A stretch of 64,000 nucleotides of DNA from Psychrobacter aquaticus CMS 56 (GCF_000471625.1 NZ_AUSW01000034.1:372001-436000), one strand, 5' to 3'. Positions 9,083-19,096 are shown, counted from the stretch's first letter. Numbers and translations: made by a program. The notes: generated from the letters alone by a model not told the origin.

Positions 9083-11908
9083 TTAAGCACGTTTTAGACG
9101 CAGTGCGTTCAATACCACCAGCAATGAACTTAGTGACATACCAATAGCAGCCAACCAAGGTGGTACATAGCCTAGCGCTGCTGGTATTAATACAATGCCA
9201 TTATAAGTAAGTGCCCAGCGGAAGTTTTGCTTAATGATACGTTCTGTTTTATCGGCGATACGTTTGGCAGCAGTGATGGATTCGATTTGTCCATTTAGGA
9301 TAATACTGTCACTCGATACTTGCGCTAAATCCGCTGCCCCAGCAATTGAGGTCGAAACATCTGCCGCTGCTAATACGGGTGCATCATTGATGCCATCTCC
9401 GACCATCAACACTATTGACCCTTTGGCTTGCAACTGCTGAATATGATTGACCTTGTCCATGGGTGACAAACCATTATAGGCATATTGCATGCCCAAGCTT
9501 TCAGCCATAACCAGTGCTTGTGGACTTGGGTCACCAGTCAGCATGACAGACTCAATACCCAACTCTTTGAGCCTATCAAGCATGGTTTTTGCATTCTCAC
9601 GTACTTTGTCATTAAAGTAAAAACACGCCAGCGCTTGCCAAATTTCTGAGTCTTTTTGCTGGCAAGACAAGACAACCGCTGAGCTGGCTCGCTGTGCAAC
9701 CAAATCAATGGTCAAATCATTATTTGCAGTGGCATCGTTGTTGAGTCTATCTAGAGCAAAATCCACATGTCCAATTCGGTATACTACTCCATCAATTACC
9801 GCTTGTACGCCACCTGCTGGATAATGCTGTAAAGCTTGCGTCACAGGCAGATGCAATTGATAAGCAGCGGTGAGCAATGCATAAGCGATTGGATGACGAC
9901 TACCCACTTCTAGCGCGGCCGCGATAGCTAATATGTCATCTTTTTGTTCGGCTAACTCCGTATCCTGCGTTTCGGATTGATTTATTGGTTTTATCAGCTC
10001 AAGATTAAGTAAATTTGGCTTGCCATAAGTGAGTGTCCCTGTTTTATCAAAAGCCACATGGGTTATTTCAGCGAGCGTCTGCAATGTATGCCCTCGTGTC
10101 GTCAAAAAACCATAGCTGGCCAATCGATTGGTCGCCACCGTTAGGGCAATTGGTGTCGCTAAAGATAGTGCACAAGGACACGTCGCGACCAATACCGCGA
10201 CCGTCGCCCAAATGGCTTGGCTTGGCTCGACTATGTACCAGCCAATAAAGACCAAGACTGACAATACTAAAATGCGCGCGACAAACCAACGTGCCAGCTT
10301 ATCTGCTTGCTGTGCCAGCTTTGGCTTTTCACTCATGGCACGGTTCATTAATCTATCAATCAAGCCAATTTGGCTGTCTTCTGGTAGTGCCGTGACCAAC
10401 ATCTCAAATGGCTGGCTATCATTTTGCGCACCGCCGACGATATAATCGCCTTGTGTCTTTATAATTAAGTCGCCCTCGCCCGTTAGCAGGCTTTGCGATA
10501 CCGTTGCGGTTGGACTGAGCAAAATACCATCGCTAATAATCTCAGAACCCGCTTCAACCATAACAATGTCACCCACTTGTAAGCTGTGGGCAGTCACCAT
10601 CTGCTTTTCTTCTGTATTATCTTTTAGTGCTGACAAAACTCTTGGTTGATTACGTATCTGCTGCCAGTCTTGCGCAATACGTGACGTTATTTCACGGACA
10701 TTGACATCCATGCTCTGCATAAAATTGGGCATAGAGTTTGAGGCACTTTGTGGGCGTGCCTCATTCAAATCCAAGTCATTGACCTGTTTGCTAGTGTCTT
10801 CACTTTCCTTATCAAGAGCCGCTTTATTGAGCACATTTTGCTCTAGCTGCTGTAAAATGCGCTCGGCCGCCTCTTTGTCCTCAGCGATCTTTTGTACCAG
10901 TACAGGCTCAACCACCACCAGATCATTGGCCATGGTGGCCGCTTTTAAACGCGCATTATGCTCAATATAACGCCCTGCCAATAAGAAGAAAATAAACATA
11001 CTGACTGAATCGTAATACGTCTCTCCTTGCCCAGTAACCGTGGCATAGAGACTGGCAAAAAAAGTGATAATCAAAGCCAGACTAACAGGCACATCCATAT
11101 TGACTTGGCGGGCACGAATCGCTGACCATGCTGACGTAAAAAAAGGTGTGCCAGCATAAAAGAAAACAGGTGTACTAACAAATAGAGATACCCAACGCAA
11201 AAAATCCCGCTGAAATATCAACATGTCGCTATATTCACCAAAATAAAGGGCAACGGCATACATCATTGCTTGCATTGCACCCAAAGCGGCGATACCTAGA
11301 CGCAATATCATCTGATTGTTATGACGTGCTAGCATGGCCTCATGGGTGTCTTGCCGATACGGCTTGGCTTCGTAACCGATTTCATTAATGACAGCTAGAA
11401 TGCGACTAATTGGTAGCTTTTCTTCATTCCAAGTTACTCGCATACGCTGGTTGGTCAAGTTCACCTGACATTTGCTAATGCCGTCCAACTCATCTAAGCG
11501 CGATTCAATCAGCCAAGTACAAGCAGCACAGCGCAGGTTGTTGACAGACAGCTCCGCCACTGACAGACCATCTTGCGCATAGACAAATTGCGATTTTATC
11601 TCGTCGTGATCGTATGCTTCGAGGCGAGTCAACTGAGTAGGCAAGCTTGCCGTACGGTTAATCTCCGAGCGATCAAGATAGTATTGCTCAAGTCCAGCTT
11701 CGACGATGCTTTGAGAGGCTAACTGACAACCCATACAGCACATCTCACGCGACTGACCTAGTATCTCTGCATGAAACGGCGGCTGTGGCACTGGATCACC
11801 GCAATGAAAGCAATGACCTGCAAGTGGCAGCACAAGACCTTCGGTGATAGAGCTGTCTTCATAGGGATGGCTGGTTGTAGATACCATTGGTGATGGGACA
11901 CTAGACAT
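9083..11908 (-). CDS. ccoI: CcoI/FixI-type copper-translocating P-type ATPase
   Basis: Inner-membrane P1B-type ATPase. The first 75 residues form a cysteine-rich metal-binding domain (CFHCGDP, then CCMGC) seen in the CcoI/FixI branch that supplies copper to cbb3 oxidase. A heavy-metal-associated domain with CAAC follows near residue 127. The membrane core has the CPC metal motif near 578, the phosphorylation site DKTGTLT near 622 and GDGINDAP near 840. At 941 residues it is longer than usual; about 100 polar residues (about 336-436) are inserted before the actuator domain. The actuator has TGEGDL where most relatives have TGES followed by a proline. No ccoNOQP genes are in view, so the oxidase link is by family only. 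Confidence 0.88.
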   Translation of the reverse strand: MSSVPSPMVSTTSHPYEDSSITEGLVLPLAGHCFHCGDPVPQPPFHAEILGQSREMCCMGCQLASQSIVEAGLEQYYLDRSEINRTASLPTQLTRLEAYDHDEIKSQFVYAQDGLSVAELSVNNLRCAACTWLIESRLDELDGISKCQVNLTNQRMRVTWNEEKLPISRILAVINEIGYEAKPYRQDTHEAMLARHNNQMILRLGIAALGAMQAMMYAVALYFGEYSDMLIFQRDFLRWVSLFVSTPVFFYAGTPFFTSAWSAIRARQVNMDVPVSLALIITFFASLYATVTGQGETYYDSVSMFIFFLLAGRYIEHNARLKAATMANDLVVVEPVLVQKIAEDKEAAERILQQLEQNVLNKAALDKESEDTSKQVNDLDLNEARPQSASNSMPNFMQSMDVNVREITSRIAQDWQQIRNQPRVLSALKDNTEEKQMVTAHSLQVGDIVMVEAGSEIISDGILLSPTATVSQSLLTGEGDLIIKTQGDYIVGGAQNDSQPFEMLVTALPEDSQIGLIDRLMNRAMSEKPKLAQQADKLARWFVARILVLSVLVFIGWYIVEPSQAIWATVAVLVATCPCALSLATPIALTVATNRLASYGFLTTRGHTLQTLAEITHVAFDKTGTLTYGKPNLLNLELIKPINQSETQDTELAEQKDDILAIAAALEVGSRHPIAYALLTAAYQLHLPVTQALQHYPAGGVQAVIDGVVYRIGHVDFALDRLNNDATANNDLTIDLVAQRASSAVVLSCQQKDSEIWQALACFYFNDKVRENAKTMLDRLKELGIESVMLTGDPSPQALVMAESLGMQYAYNGLSPMDKVNHIQQLQAKGSIVLMVGDGINDAPVLAAADVSTSIAGAADLAQVSSDSIILNGQIESITAAKRIADKTERIIKQNFRWALTYNGIVLIPAALGYVPPWLAAIGMSLSSLLVVLNALRLKRA

Positions 11909-12460
11909 AATCGCGCTTACTTCCTTTAGACAGGTTTGCTTAGACCCTATTCGTTTTGAGTAAACTTGCTATTATCAACTCTGCTCAATATTATTTAAAA
12001 CAGCTATTTTAGATACATATTGGCATGATTAGCACAAATTAAAAAAACAACTGCTAATTCATAAAAATCACATCGTTACATCGATCTTAAACCACTATTC
12101 TATACAGTCGATTCACTTTAAAAACGTTACAGTACAACTGCGATAATTTTTGCAGCCTTTGTTTAACAGCACGCAAGGAAAATTCATCTCGGTGTATGCG
12201 GCTATTAACCTATCAATTCACATATTGAGTTTATTTTGAACGGCCTATATGGCATTGATAAAGCGCAATTAAAAGCGCCTAACGCTATATTATAAATATC
12301 CGTACTTAAATAGAGATTATACTACACACAATCACTGTGAGCGGTATAACTGTCCATAGTCTACTACCAATGAATGCCTCTGTTAACGATGATAGATTGA
12401 AAAATTTGTCAATTTACGTCATTATGAGGCAGTTTTTTATCCAAAAATGGTGCGACATCC
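11909..12460. other. 550-bp divergent intergenic region between copper ATPase and mrcB
   Basis: AT-rich with no credible gene. It must hold the divergent promoters of the ATPase gene and mrcB. A motif at about 12103-12123 (AGTCGATTCACTTTAAAAA) recurs almost exactly at about 38927-38946. Confidence 0.6.
12103..12123 (+). repeat. dispersed short motif, copy 1
   Basis: AGTCGATTCACTTTAAAAA, preceded by TATAC. The second copy upstream of rpsT differs by one base (A to G) over this stretch. Similar downstream words (ACAGTACAACT here, ACAGCACAACT there) suggest both belong to one degenerate element. Confidence 0.5.
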
Positions 12461-14983
12461 GTGCAAAAATCCAATTCCAAGCTAGCAAATGCTAAGTTAC
12501 CAAACCTCAAGCTACCACACTCATCTAAGTCTGCTGTACACGCGCTACCCTCACAGCAGCGCGGCTTGGTATTTAGTAGCCTTTTATTAATTGTCATTAT
12601 TGCTGGCATGGTGCTCTTGGCCTTGTATTTAGTCAAGCTTGATCGCACTATCACTCATAAGTTTGAGGGTAAGCGCTGGGATATTCCTGCGAAAGTATAC
12701 TCACAGCCGCTAGAGTTGTATCAAGGTGCCAATGTCGATAGAGACACAATGAAGACGTGGCTGGAGTTGCTCAATTATCAAAGCGACAACGCTTATGATC
12801 GCACGGGTACTTATCATAGATCAGGCAATACCTACTTTATCCATACACGCGGCTTTACTTATAGCGCCAACGATGTGGATAAAGAACAAGTTATCAAAAT
12901 GACCATTGCTGATAATAAGATTGAGTCTGTACAAAGCACCTTACCTGCCAAAAGCGGCATCATTCGCTTAGAACCTGTGAATATTGGTGGCATCTATCCA
13001 GACAGTAACGAAGATCGAATGGTTGTCTCTTTAGATCAAGTGCCTCAGCCGTTAATTGATGCACTGATCGCCACCGAAGATCGCGCTTTTTATGACCATA
13101 AAGGGGTATCTATCCGTGGTATCGCTCGCGCCGTAATGAATAATTTCTCTGGCGGCGCAAGACAAGGCGGCTCAACCATTACCCAACAGCTGATCAAAAA
13201 TTTCTATCTGAATTCAGACCGTACGTTAAAACGCAAAGCCAACGAAGCACTGATGGCGGTACTACTTGAGCTACATTATAGCAAAGATGAAATTCTACAA
13301 ACTTATCTCAATGAGATTTACTTAGGTCAAAACGGCAATCGTTCTATCAATGGTTTTGGCTTGGCTTCCCAGTTTTATTTTGACAAACCGCTTAATGAGC
13401 TGCGTTTAGATCAACAAGCCTTGCTCGTCGGTATGGCAAAAGGCCCTAGCGTTTACAACCCACGTCGCCATCCGAATGATTCAAAAGCGCGCCGTGATGT
13501 GGTACTGAATAATATGTTGGCTGTTGGCTCACTCAGCCAAGAAGACTATGATAAAGCGATAGAGCAGCCACTTGATGTTGTCGATAAGCCAGTTGAAGGC
13601 AAGAGTCAGTTTCCTGACTTTTTGGATATCGTTAAACGCGAATTGAATACCGTCTACTATTCTGATGACCTCAAAAACGAAGGTCTAATTATTATTAGTA
13701 CTTTAGACCCTATCGCTCAGTTAGCAGCAGACAAAGCGGTGGACAGAAAACTTGGTGAACTGCGTCGTAATAGCAGCAAAACTAAGGACTTGCAAGGAGC
13801 CTTAGTCAGTGCCAATCCTGAGACTGGTGAATTGGTTTCTGTAGTAGGCAGCGGCAGTGAATTTACAGGCTTCAACCGTGCTGTCGATGCCAAGCGCCAA
13901 GTGGGTTCTTTGTTAAAACCTATTATTTATATGACAGCGCTTGAGAGCGGTCGTTATAATTTGGCAAGTTCAGTAGATGACTCACCCATTACTGTCAATC
14001 TAAACGATGGTGACGATTGGAACCCTAAAAACTATGACAATCGAGATCACGGTTATGTACCACTGACCACGGCTTTGTCACAATCTTATAACCAAGCTGC
14101 GGTACGTTTGGGCATGGAGTTTGGCGTCAGTACCTTTGCCAAGCAACTACGGCGTATGGGCATTAAAGAGGAAATACCGCCTTATCCTTCAGCGTTATTA
14201 GGTTCTGTCAATCTTAGCCCCATGGATATGCTTGGCGTGTATCAAGTGTTTGCTACTGGTGGCTTTCGCACCCCTATTCATAGTATTCGCACCGTGATTG
14301 ATGATCGTGGCCGTATCTTGCAGCGTACTGGTCTTAATACTCAACGTAGCATTCCGCCTGAGACCAATTTTTTGACCAACTACGCGCTACAACAAGTGGT
14401 TTCAAATGGTACTGCCAAACGTGCTCAATCGCTCGGCAGTAATTTGAACCTCGCGGGCAAAACAGGCACCACAAACGATTACCGTGACGCTTGGTTTGCT
14501 GGTTACAGTGGCAACTATGTCAGTGTGGTCTGGGTGGGGCGCGATGACAATAAGCCAATTGGTTTGAGCGGTGGGACTGGCGCATTACCTGTCTGGGTTG
14601 ATTATATGAAACAATTGAAACTCACGCCTGTGGCATTACCAGAACCTGAAGGTATTGAATGGCTATGGCTTGAAAATAACTCAGGCAAGCTGTCTAATGA
14701 GCGCTGTGCCAATTCTCGTTACTTACCAGTCATGTCAGCGCATCTACCAGAAGAAGCCAGCAGTTGCGCCATTGGTCTATATCAACAAGATCGCGCGCTT
14801 GAACAAATGCAATCACAGAACCAGCAAGGCGCTATCAATCAACAACGTCGCCGTGAAGGGTTAGAGATTCCCAATAGCGAAACTCTCGATAGCGACAGCC
14901 AAGAAAACAGTGATGGGCAAAACGGTAACGAAGCAGAAAATCGTGCTGATACTTGGTATGACCGTGCCGTTGAATGGTTCTAA
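12461..14983 (+). CDS. mrcB: penicillin-binding protein 1B, bifunctional peptidoglycan synthase
   Basis: Polymerises glycan strands and crosslinks peptides at the inner membrane. The 840 residues show a cytoplasmic leader, one membrane anchor (about 36-60), a UB2H-like region, the GT51 glycosyltransferase with EDRAFYDHKG near 205, and the transpeptidase with GSLLKP (SxxK) near 485, SYN near 543 and KTGTT near 667. The GTG start at 12461 is the only start codon after the in-frame stop at 12425, but no good ribosome binding site precedes it. The tail after about 770 is Gln/Asn/Asp-rich. The neighbour lipoprotein is its probable activator. Confidence 0.95.
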   Translation: MQKSNSKLANAKLPNLKLPHSSKSAVHALPSQQRGLVFSSLLLIVIIAGMVLLALYLVKLDRTITHKFEGKRWDIPAKVYSQPLELYQGANVDRDTMKTWLELLNYQSDNAYDRTGTYHRSGNTYFIHTRGFTYSANDVDKEQVIKMTIADNKIESVQSTLPAKSGIIRLEPVNIGGIYPDSNEDRMVVSLDQVPQPLIDALIATEDRAFYDHKGVSIRGIARAVMNNFSGGARQGGSTITQQLIKNFYLNSDRTLKRKANEALMAVLLELHYSKDEILQTYLNEIYLGQNGNRSINGFGLASQFYFDKPLNELRLDQQALLVGMAKGPSVYNPRRHPNDSKARRDVVLNNMLAVGSLSQEDYDKAIEQPLDVVDKPVEGKSQFPDFLDIVKRELNTVYYSDDLKNEGLIIISTLDPIAQLAADKAVDRKLGELRRNSSKTKDLQGALVSANPETGELVSVVGSGSEFTGFNRAVDAKRQVGSLLKPIIYMTALESGRYNLASSVDDSPITVNLNDGDDWNPKNYDNRDHGYVPLTTALSQSYNQAAVRLGMEFGVSTFAKQLRRMGIKEEIPPYPSALLGSVNLSPMDMLGVYQVFATGGFRTPIHSIRTVIDDRGRILQRTGLNTQRSIPPETNFLTNYALQQVVSNGTAKRAQSLGSNLNLAGKTGTTNDYRDAWFAGYSGNYVSVVWVGRDDNKPIGLSGGTGALPVWVDYMKQLKLTPVALPEPEGIEWLWLENNSGKLSNERCANSRYLPVMSAHLPEEASSCAIGLYQQDRALEQMQSQNQQGAINQQRRREGLEIPNSETLDSDSQENSDGQNGNEAENRADTWYDRAVEWF

Positions 14984-15015
14984 AATTGTTTTTGATACTT
15001 AAAAAAGGTCTCAAT

Positions 15016-15828
15016 ATGCTATTACCGCTAACGCAAACTGTATCCGCTAAATCGGCTATTATGACGCGGCTTAAAAGAACCACGCCCGCCAATACTGTAC
15101 TCGCAGCCAGCGCTCTTGCTGGTATGCTGAGTTTGAGTGCCTGTCAGACTGTACCTACCATAACCACTGCGAAACAAACAACGCCCATTCAAACGATACC
15201 ATCATCGCAAATGCCAGACGCATCCACGCCGACAGTGACACAAGCGCCTATTATTAGAGCAGATGACGAAGACAATTACTCAATTGAGCCTTATAATCCA
15301 GCCGAATCCACGAATCCATCAACGCAAGAAATACAAGAAACGCCTATTTTCACACCCTCTAACCCGACGTCAATGCCACCTAATCCGGTTATCATCACAC
15401 CTTCTCGTGATGACTATATAACCCCTGAACCATCTATACCGTCACATAATGAGTTATTAGAGCAGGCAAGAAAGAACTCACAACAACGAACGCAGCAATC
15501 AGCCAGTAATAATAGCAACCTGCCAGCGTTTCGCAATTTGATGCAAGTGGGTGTCAGTCAGCTAAAATCTGGCAACCTGACCAATGCGGAAAATACCTTT
15601 ACTCGAGCGCAGCGCCTAGCACCCAAATCCTCTGCGGTGTACTTTTATTTGGCACAAGTGGCATTGAAAAAGAATCAACCACGCAAGGCAGAAGCGATGG
15701 CTAGGCGTGGTCTTAGTGTCTCTCAAGATACCAATCGCAGGCGAGCACTGTGGCAAGTCATCTTGCAATCAGGGCAAGCACAAGGCAACGCCCGCGTGAT
15801 CAATGAAGCGAAGCAAGCTTTGCGCTAA
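15016..15828 (+). CDS. lpoP: TPR lipoprotein, probable PBP1b activator LpoP
   Basis: Starts 32 bases after mrcB. A lipobox LSLSAC at the end of a hydrophobic stretch marks an outer-membrane lipoprotein. A Pro/Thr/Ser-rich linker of about 110 residues follows, then tetratricopeptide-type helices in the last 110 residues (QVGVSQLKSGNLTNAENTF and following). In Pseudomonas aeruginosa the TPR lipoprotein LpoP is encoded next to PBP1b and activates it; the same architecture and location make this the likely orthologue. I chose ATG 15016 because AAAGG lies 7-8 bases before it; an ATG at 15061 gives a more typical signal peptide (RLKR then a hydrophobic core) but lacks a good ribosome site. An earlier ATG at 14974 overlaps mrcB. 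Confidence 0.8.
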   Translation: MLLPLTQTVSAKSAIMTRLKRTTPANTVLAASALAGMLSLSACQTVPTITTAKQTTPIQTIPSSQMPDASTPTVTQAPIIRADDEDNYSIEPYNPAESTNPSTQEIQETPIFTPSNPTSMPPNPVIITPSRDDYITPEPSIPSHNELLEQARKNSQQRTQQSASNNSNLPAFRNLMQVGVSQLKSGNLTNAENTFTRAQRLAPKSSAVYFYLAQVALKKNQPRKAEAMARRGLSVSQDTNRRRALWQVILQSGQAQGNARVINEAKQALR

Positions 15829-15969
15829 TATCTGTATATTTTGCGTCATTAAGTTCTAAAGAAGTAAAAGTAATCATTACATAATGAGATTTTTATACTC
15901 TATACATTTATAGTTCATCCAACACCCACATATATCAATTTATTTTTATTTTAGCTTAAGGTTATCATT

Positions 15970-16896
15970 ATGGCATGGCAACAATTGCATTTACAATGTG
16001 AAAAAGCAAACGTCGATTTGGCTGAAGCGCTGCTACTAGAAGCAGGTGCGTTATCAATCGCTTTAGACGACGCAGGCGACCAGCCTTTATTTGAACCATT
16101 ACCGGGCGAATCACCGTTATGGGATGACGTTATTCTAACAGGGCTGTTTGATGCGACCACCGATGGGGGTAGTCGTCAGGCTGTCGAGCAATTGAGTCAT
16201 GAAATCGCAGCACAAGTACAAGCCACGCGTATTTGGCTAAGTGCCGTCGATGACAAAGATTGGGAGCGCGAATGGATGAGCAACTACCATCCTATCGAAT
16301 GCGCTAATAACTTATGGATTGTGCCTAATTGGATCACACCGCCCAAGCCTGACGCTACCAATATTATTATGGATCCAGGGCTGGCCTTCGGTACTGGCTA
16401 TCACGCCACTACTCGTCTGTGTCTCGACTGGTTAACCGAGCAAGACTTAACTGATAAGGTAGTCGTTGATTACGGTTGTGGTTCAGGTATTTTAGGTATC
16501 GCCGCTTTGTTGTTGGGTGCACGCCATGTTTATGCCGTTGATATCGATCCACAAGCAGTGCTCGCGACCAATCAAAATGCGGTGCGCAATCATGTCGGTG
16601 ATCGCCTGCAAGCTTTCTTACCAGAAGAGTTCACAGATTACTGCTCACAAAATGATGTCTTGCCTGTAGAAGTGATTGTTGCCAATATTTTGGCCAAGCC
16701 ACTGATTGGCTTAGCGCCTTATTTTGCGACGCTAATCGCACCAAAAGGGCGTATTGTCCTAGCAGGATTAATAGAGTCGCAAACCGAGCAAGTCACCGCT
16801 GCGTATCAGCCTTATTTTGCACTCGATCCAAAGCATGCCTTTACGGCACAAGAAGATCAACATTGGCAACGTTTATCTGGTACATTTACAGGCTAG
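15970..16896 (+). CDS. prmA: ribosomal protein L11 methyltransferase
   Basis: S-adenosylmethionine-dependent trimethylation of ribosomal protein L11. At 308 residues it has the family's N-terminal substrate-recognition domain, the DPGLAFGTGYHATT segment near 137, and the Rossmann SAM site VVDYGCGSGILGIAA near 165. The catalytic-domain NPPY-like position reads VANIL near 236. AAGG lies before the ATG. A zinc-ribbon gene and fis follow, as in Acinetobacter; dusB, which lies here in enterics, is absent. Confidence 0.96.
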   Translation: MAWQQLHLQCEKANVDLAEALLLEAGALSIALDDAGDQPLFEPLPGESPLWDDVILTGLFDATTDGGSRQAVEQLSHEIAAQVQATRIWLSAVDDKDWEREWMSNYHPIECANNLWIVPNWITPPKPDATNIIMDPGLAFGTGYHATTRLCLDWLTEQDLTDKVVVDYGCGSGILGIAALLLGARHVYAVDIDPQAVLATNQNAVRNHVGDRLQAFLPEEFTDYCSQNDVLPVEVIVANILAKPLIGLAPYFATLIAPKGRIVLAGLIESQTEQVTAAYQPYFALDPKHAFTAQEDQHWQRLSGTFTG

Positions 16897-17077
16897 CAAC
16901 ATTTAATTACATCTGTTACGATAGAGGGCAGTCAAATGTTATGTGTTTGGCGCCACTCTGTCTTTGCCGATGAATCTCAAATTTGTAGAGTTTTCAAAGT
17001 ACAGCGTTCACATCATAGGCAGCTATGAGCGGGTGGCTAAGCGGTATTGATAACCATACTTTTTTGGATTCGACCCT

Positions 17078-18319
17078 ATGACCACGCCAATAAAAACTCA
17101 GTGCCCGCATTGTCAAGCTTGCTTTAAAATACAACAAACTCAGTTGAATAAAGCAAACAGCACTGTCAGCTGTCAGCACTGCCAACAAAGTTTTTTGGTC
17201 AATGAACATCTTATCGTCACCCCTGATGCTTCTAATACGTCTACTGCTCAAGCAGACACAAAGAAGTCTCATATTAATGGTCGATTCGATCCACGTCCTC
17301 ATTCTGCAACACCTACCAAGGCTCATAATAAAAATCAGAATGGGTTGAGCGGTTCTAAATCATCACTCAATGAAAAACACCATTCATCTGGCACTTTAAT
17401 TCATGATGATTTGATTTATGATGATATGGATATCGATGAATCAGATGACAGCATTTTAGATTATGACTCACTAGACAGTATGGATGCGTGGCTCACTCAA
17501 GCAAGTTATACCTCCACAGCAGCTCACAAAGTATCAAATCAAAACTATAAAGCCGATAGTAAAAGCAACAGCGACGCGCCACTAAAAACGTCCTCACCAA
17601 CTGCTATAACAGAACCAGTTGTACTTAGTTCAACCGCAGCTAATAATATTCATGCAAGCATCGACAATACAGCTGACAACTCATGGCTCGAACAGCTTCT
17701 TAAAGAACAAAACAAGAGAGTAGACACACCAACAGACGACACGGATTTAGCGCAACTGTTGCTTGAGATGGGTGTACCACTCAAAGACAATGAAACTCTT
17801 GAAGAACGTATGAGAAAGTCTCAAGCAAGGTTTGTACCAGCATCAGGCAAACATTCAATTGCATCCTTACTCTGGACGCTCGGATGCTTGGTATTAGCAC
17901 TACTGCTCTTTGCTCAGTATGTTATTTTTAATCTAGAAACATTGGTCAAAAATCCCGCTCATGCTCAGCGTCTCCAAGCAATATGTTCAATTGCGGCCTG
18001 TAGTTTGCCTAGTGCTGATTTAACGGCATTTACAATTACCGAGTCCAACCACGACTCCAGTCAAATTAAGAATGCTGATGCATTTAGTGATGTAAGTGCG
18101 ACGTTAGCCAATCAAAGTGAAAAAGCGCAGCTGTATCCTAATGTCAAAGTCAGTGTTTACAGCGCAAATAATTTGATTGGGACATTTATTGCCACGCCAA
18201 CTGACTATCTTTTGAGCAAGCAACATCACTTAGCGGCTAACAGTGAGCAAAAATTGTTGTTCACAATCCCTGTCCCCAATAGACAAATTCGTGAAGTAAC
18301 CATCAGCCCACTATACTGA
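17078..18319 (+). CDS. zinc-ribbon membrane protein (MJ0042 / DUF3426)
   Basis: The 413-residue protein opens with an MJ0042-type zinc ribbon: CPHC near residue 9 and CQHC near 33. A long Ser/Thr/Asp/Asn-rich, probably disordered segment runs from about 45 to 230. One membrane helix lies at about 264-284, followed by a periplasmic DUF3426 domain of about 120 residues ending in IREVTISPLY. Proteins of this type sit between prmA and fis in related bacteria; their role is unknown. No clear ribosome binding site precedes the ATG. Confidence 0.85.
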   Translation: MTTPIKTQCPHCQACFKIQQTQLNKANSTVSCQHCQQSFLVNEHLIVTPDASNTSTAQADTKKSHINGRFDPRPHSATPTKAHNKNQNGLSGSKSSLNEKHHSSGTLIHDDLIYDDMDIDESDDSILDYDSLDSMDAWLTQASYTSTAAHKVSNQNYKADSKSNSDAPLKTSSPTAITEPVVLSSTAANNIHASIDNTADNSWLEQLLKEQNKRVDTPTDDTDLAQLLLEMGVPLKDNETLEERMRKSQARFVPASGKHSIASLLWTLGCLVLALLLFAQYVIFNLETLVKNPAHAQRLQAICSIAACSLPSADLTAFTITESNHDSSQIKNADAFSDVSATLANQSEKAQLYPNVKVSVYSANNLIGTFIATPTDYLLSKQHHLAANSEQKLLFTIPVPNRQIREVTISPLY

Positions 18320-18366
18320 GTAAAGTTTTATAAGAAAAGCAGCTGTCTACGAATGATTTGGGAAAA

Positions 18367-18473
18367 ATACTAATCCCAAAAATCAGAGTAGCAAGGAGAG
18401 CAAGTGTAAGTACTACGTGTTGTAGGCTAAACGAGTTTGACACGGCTAATCGTATTTTTTGAGTTTGGTATAA
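18367..18473 (+). repeat. ~107-bp dispersed repeat, copy A
   Basis: One of four related intergenic elements. It has a left end ATACTAATCCCAAAAAT and a right end TTTTTTGAGTTTGGTATAA that are imperfect inverted complements, and conserved internal words AGAGTAGCAAGG, AGTACTACG, AACGAGTTTGACAC and GCTAATCGTATTT. It lies between the zinc-ribbon gene and fis. It has no coding capacity. Confidence 0.85.
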
Positions 18474-18594
18474 GCTTTAAGTGATGACACGCCCTAAGAT
18501 AACGATCAATCTATCCGTGCTAGACAATATTTATTTGATATAATACCCTAACCTTTTATGGTCTGATTCTTTCCAATCTCAAGGACATTATCTT

Positions 18595-18957
18595 ATGGCA
18601 CCTCATGCACAGCATACTGCCAATCATTTTGCCACAAGCTTTGAGCATCCTGCCGATTATAATAAACACGATTATTATCATCCGAATCACAATGTTGGCT
18701 CTGTTTTGAACCACTATGCAAGCCATACGAATGAACCTTTGCGCGTACATGTTGAGCGCGTAGTACGGGAGTATTTTTCGATGCTGGGTGATGAGATGCC
18801 TACCGATTTATATGAGCTTATTCTAAAACAGATCGAAGAACCCCTTTTATCTGTCGTCCTTGAAAAAACGCGGGGCAATCAAACCAAATGCGCACAGATT
18901 TTAGGTCTTAATCGTGGCACTTTACGCAAAAAACTCAAAACCTATGACTTAATGTAG
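18595..18957 (+). CDS. fis: nucleoid-associated protein Fis
   Basis: DNA-bending regulator of rRNA, tRNA and growth-phase genes. The C-terminal 70 residues are canonical Fis, with VREYFSMLGDE, LYELILKQIEEPLL and the helix-turn-helix NQTKCAQILGLNRGTLRKKL. At 120 residues it is longer than the usual 98. The N-terminal 45 residues are unusual: rich in histidine, asparagine and tyrosine (HPADYNKHDYYHPNH), where Escherichia coli Fis has its beta-hairpin arms. AAGGA lies about 11 bases before the ATG. Repeat copy A and 275 bases of non-coding DNA lie upstream; purH follows after a terminator hairpin. Confidence 0.93.
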   Translation: MAPHAQHTANHFATSFEHPADYNKHDYYHPNHNVGSVLNHYASHTNEPLRVHVERVVREYFSMLGDEMPTDLYELILKQIEEPLLSVVLEKTRGNQTKCAQILGLNRGTLRKKLKTYDLM

Positions 18958-19067
18958 CATCAGCTATATGAGCCAATTTATCTACATTAATAATCATTAT
19001 GCATGGCAATTTAGTATTTATGACTTTATCCATTGTGATACTGTCTACCATAATTGTCGTTATCACC

Positions 19068-19096
19068 TTGCCAGACGTTTACGTCAGGCTTTTTTT
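19068..19096 (+). terminator. intrinsic terminator between fis and purH
   Basis: GCCAGACGT and ACGTCAGGC pair with one mismatch, followed by seven T. It ends 13 bases before the purH ATG at 19110, so it could end fis transcripts or act as an attenuator for purH. Confidence 0.8.

Noticed and set aside
10128..10445. 105-codon plus-strand open frame inside the copper ATPase gene
   Set aside because: Antisense to conserved ATPase motifs including CPC; no sign of a real protein.
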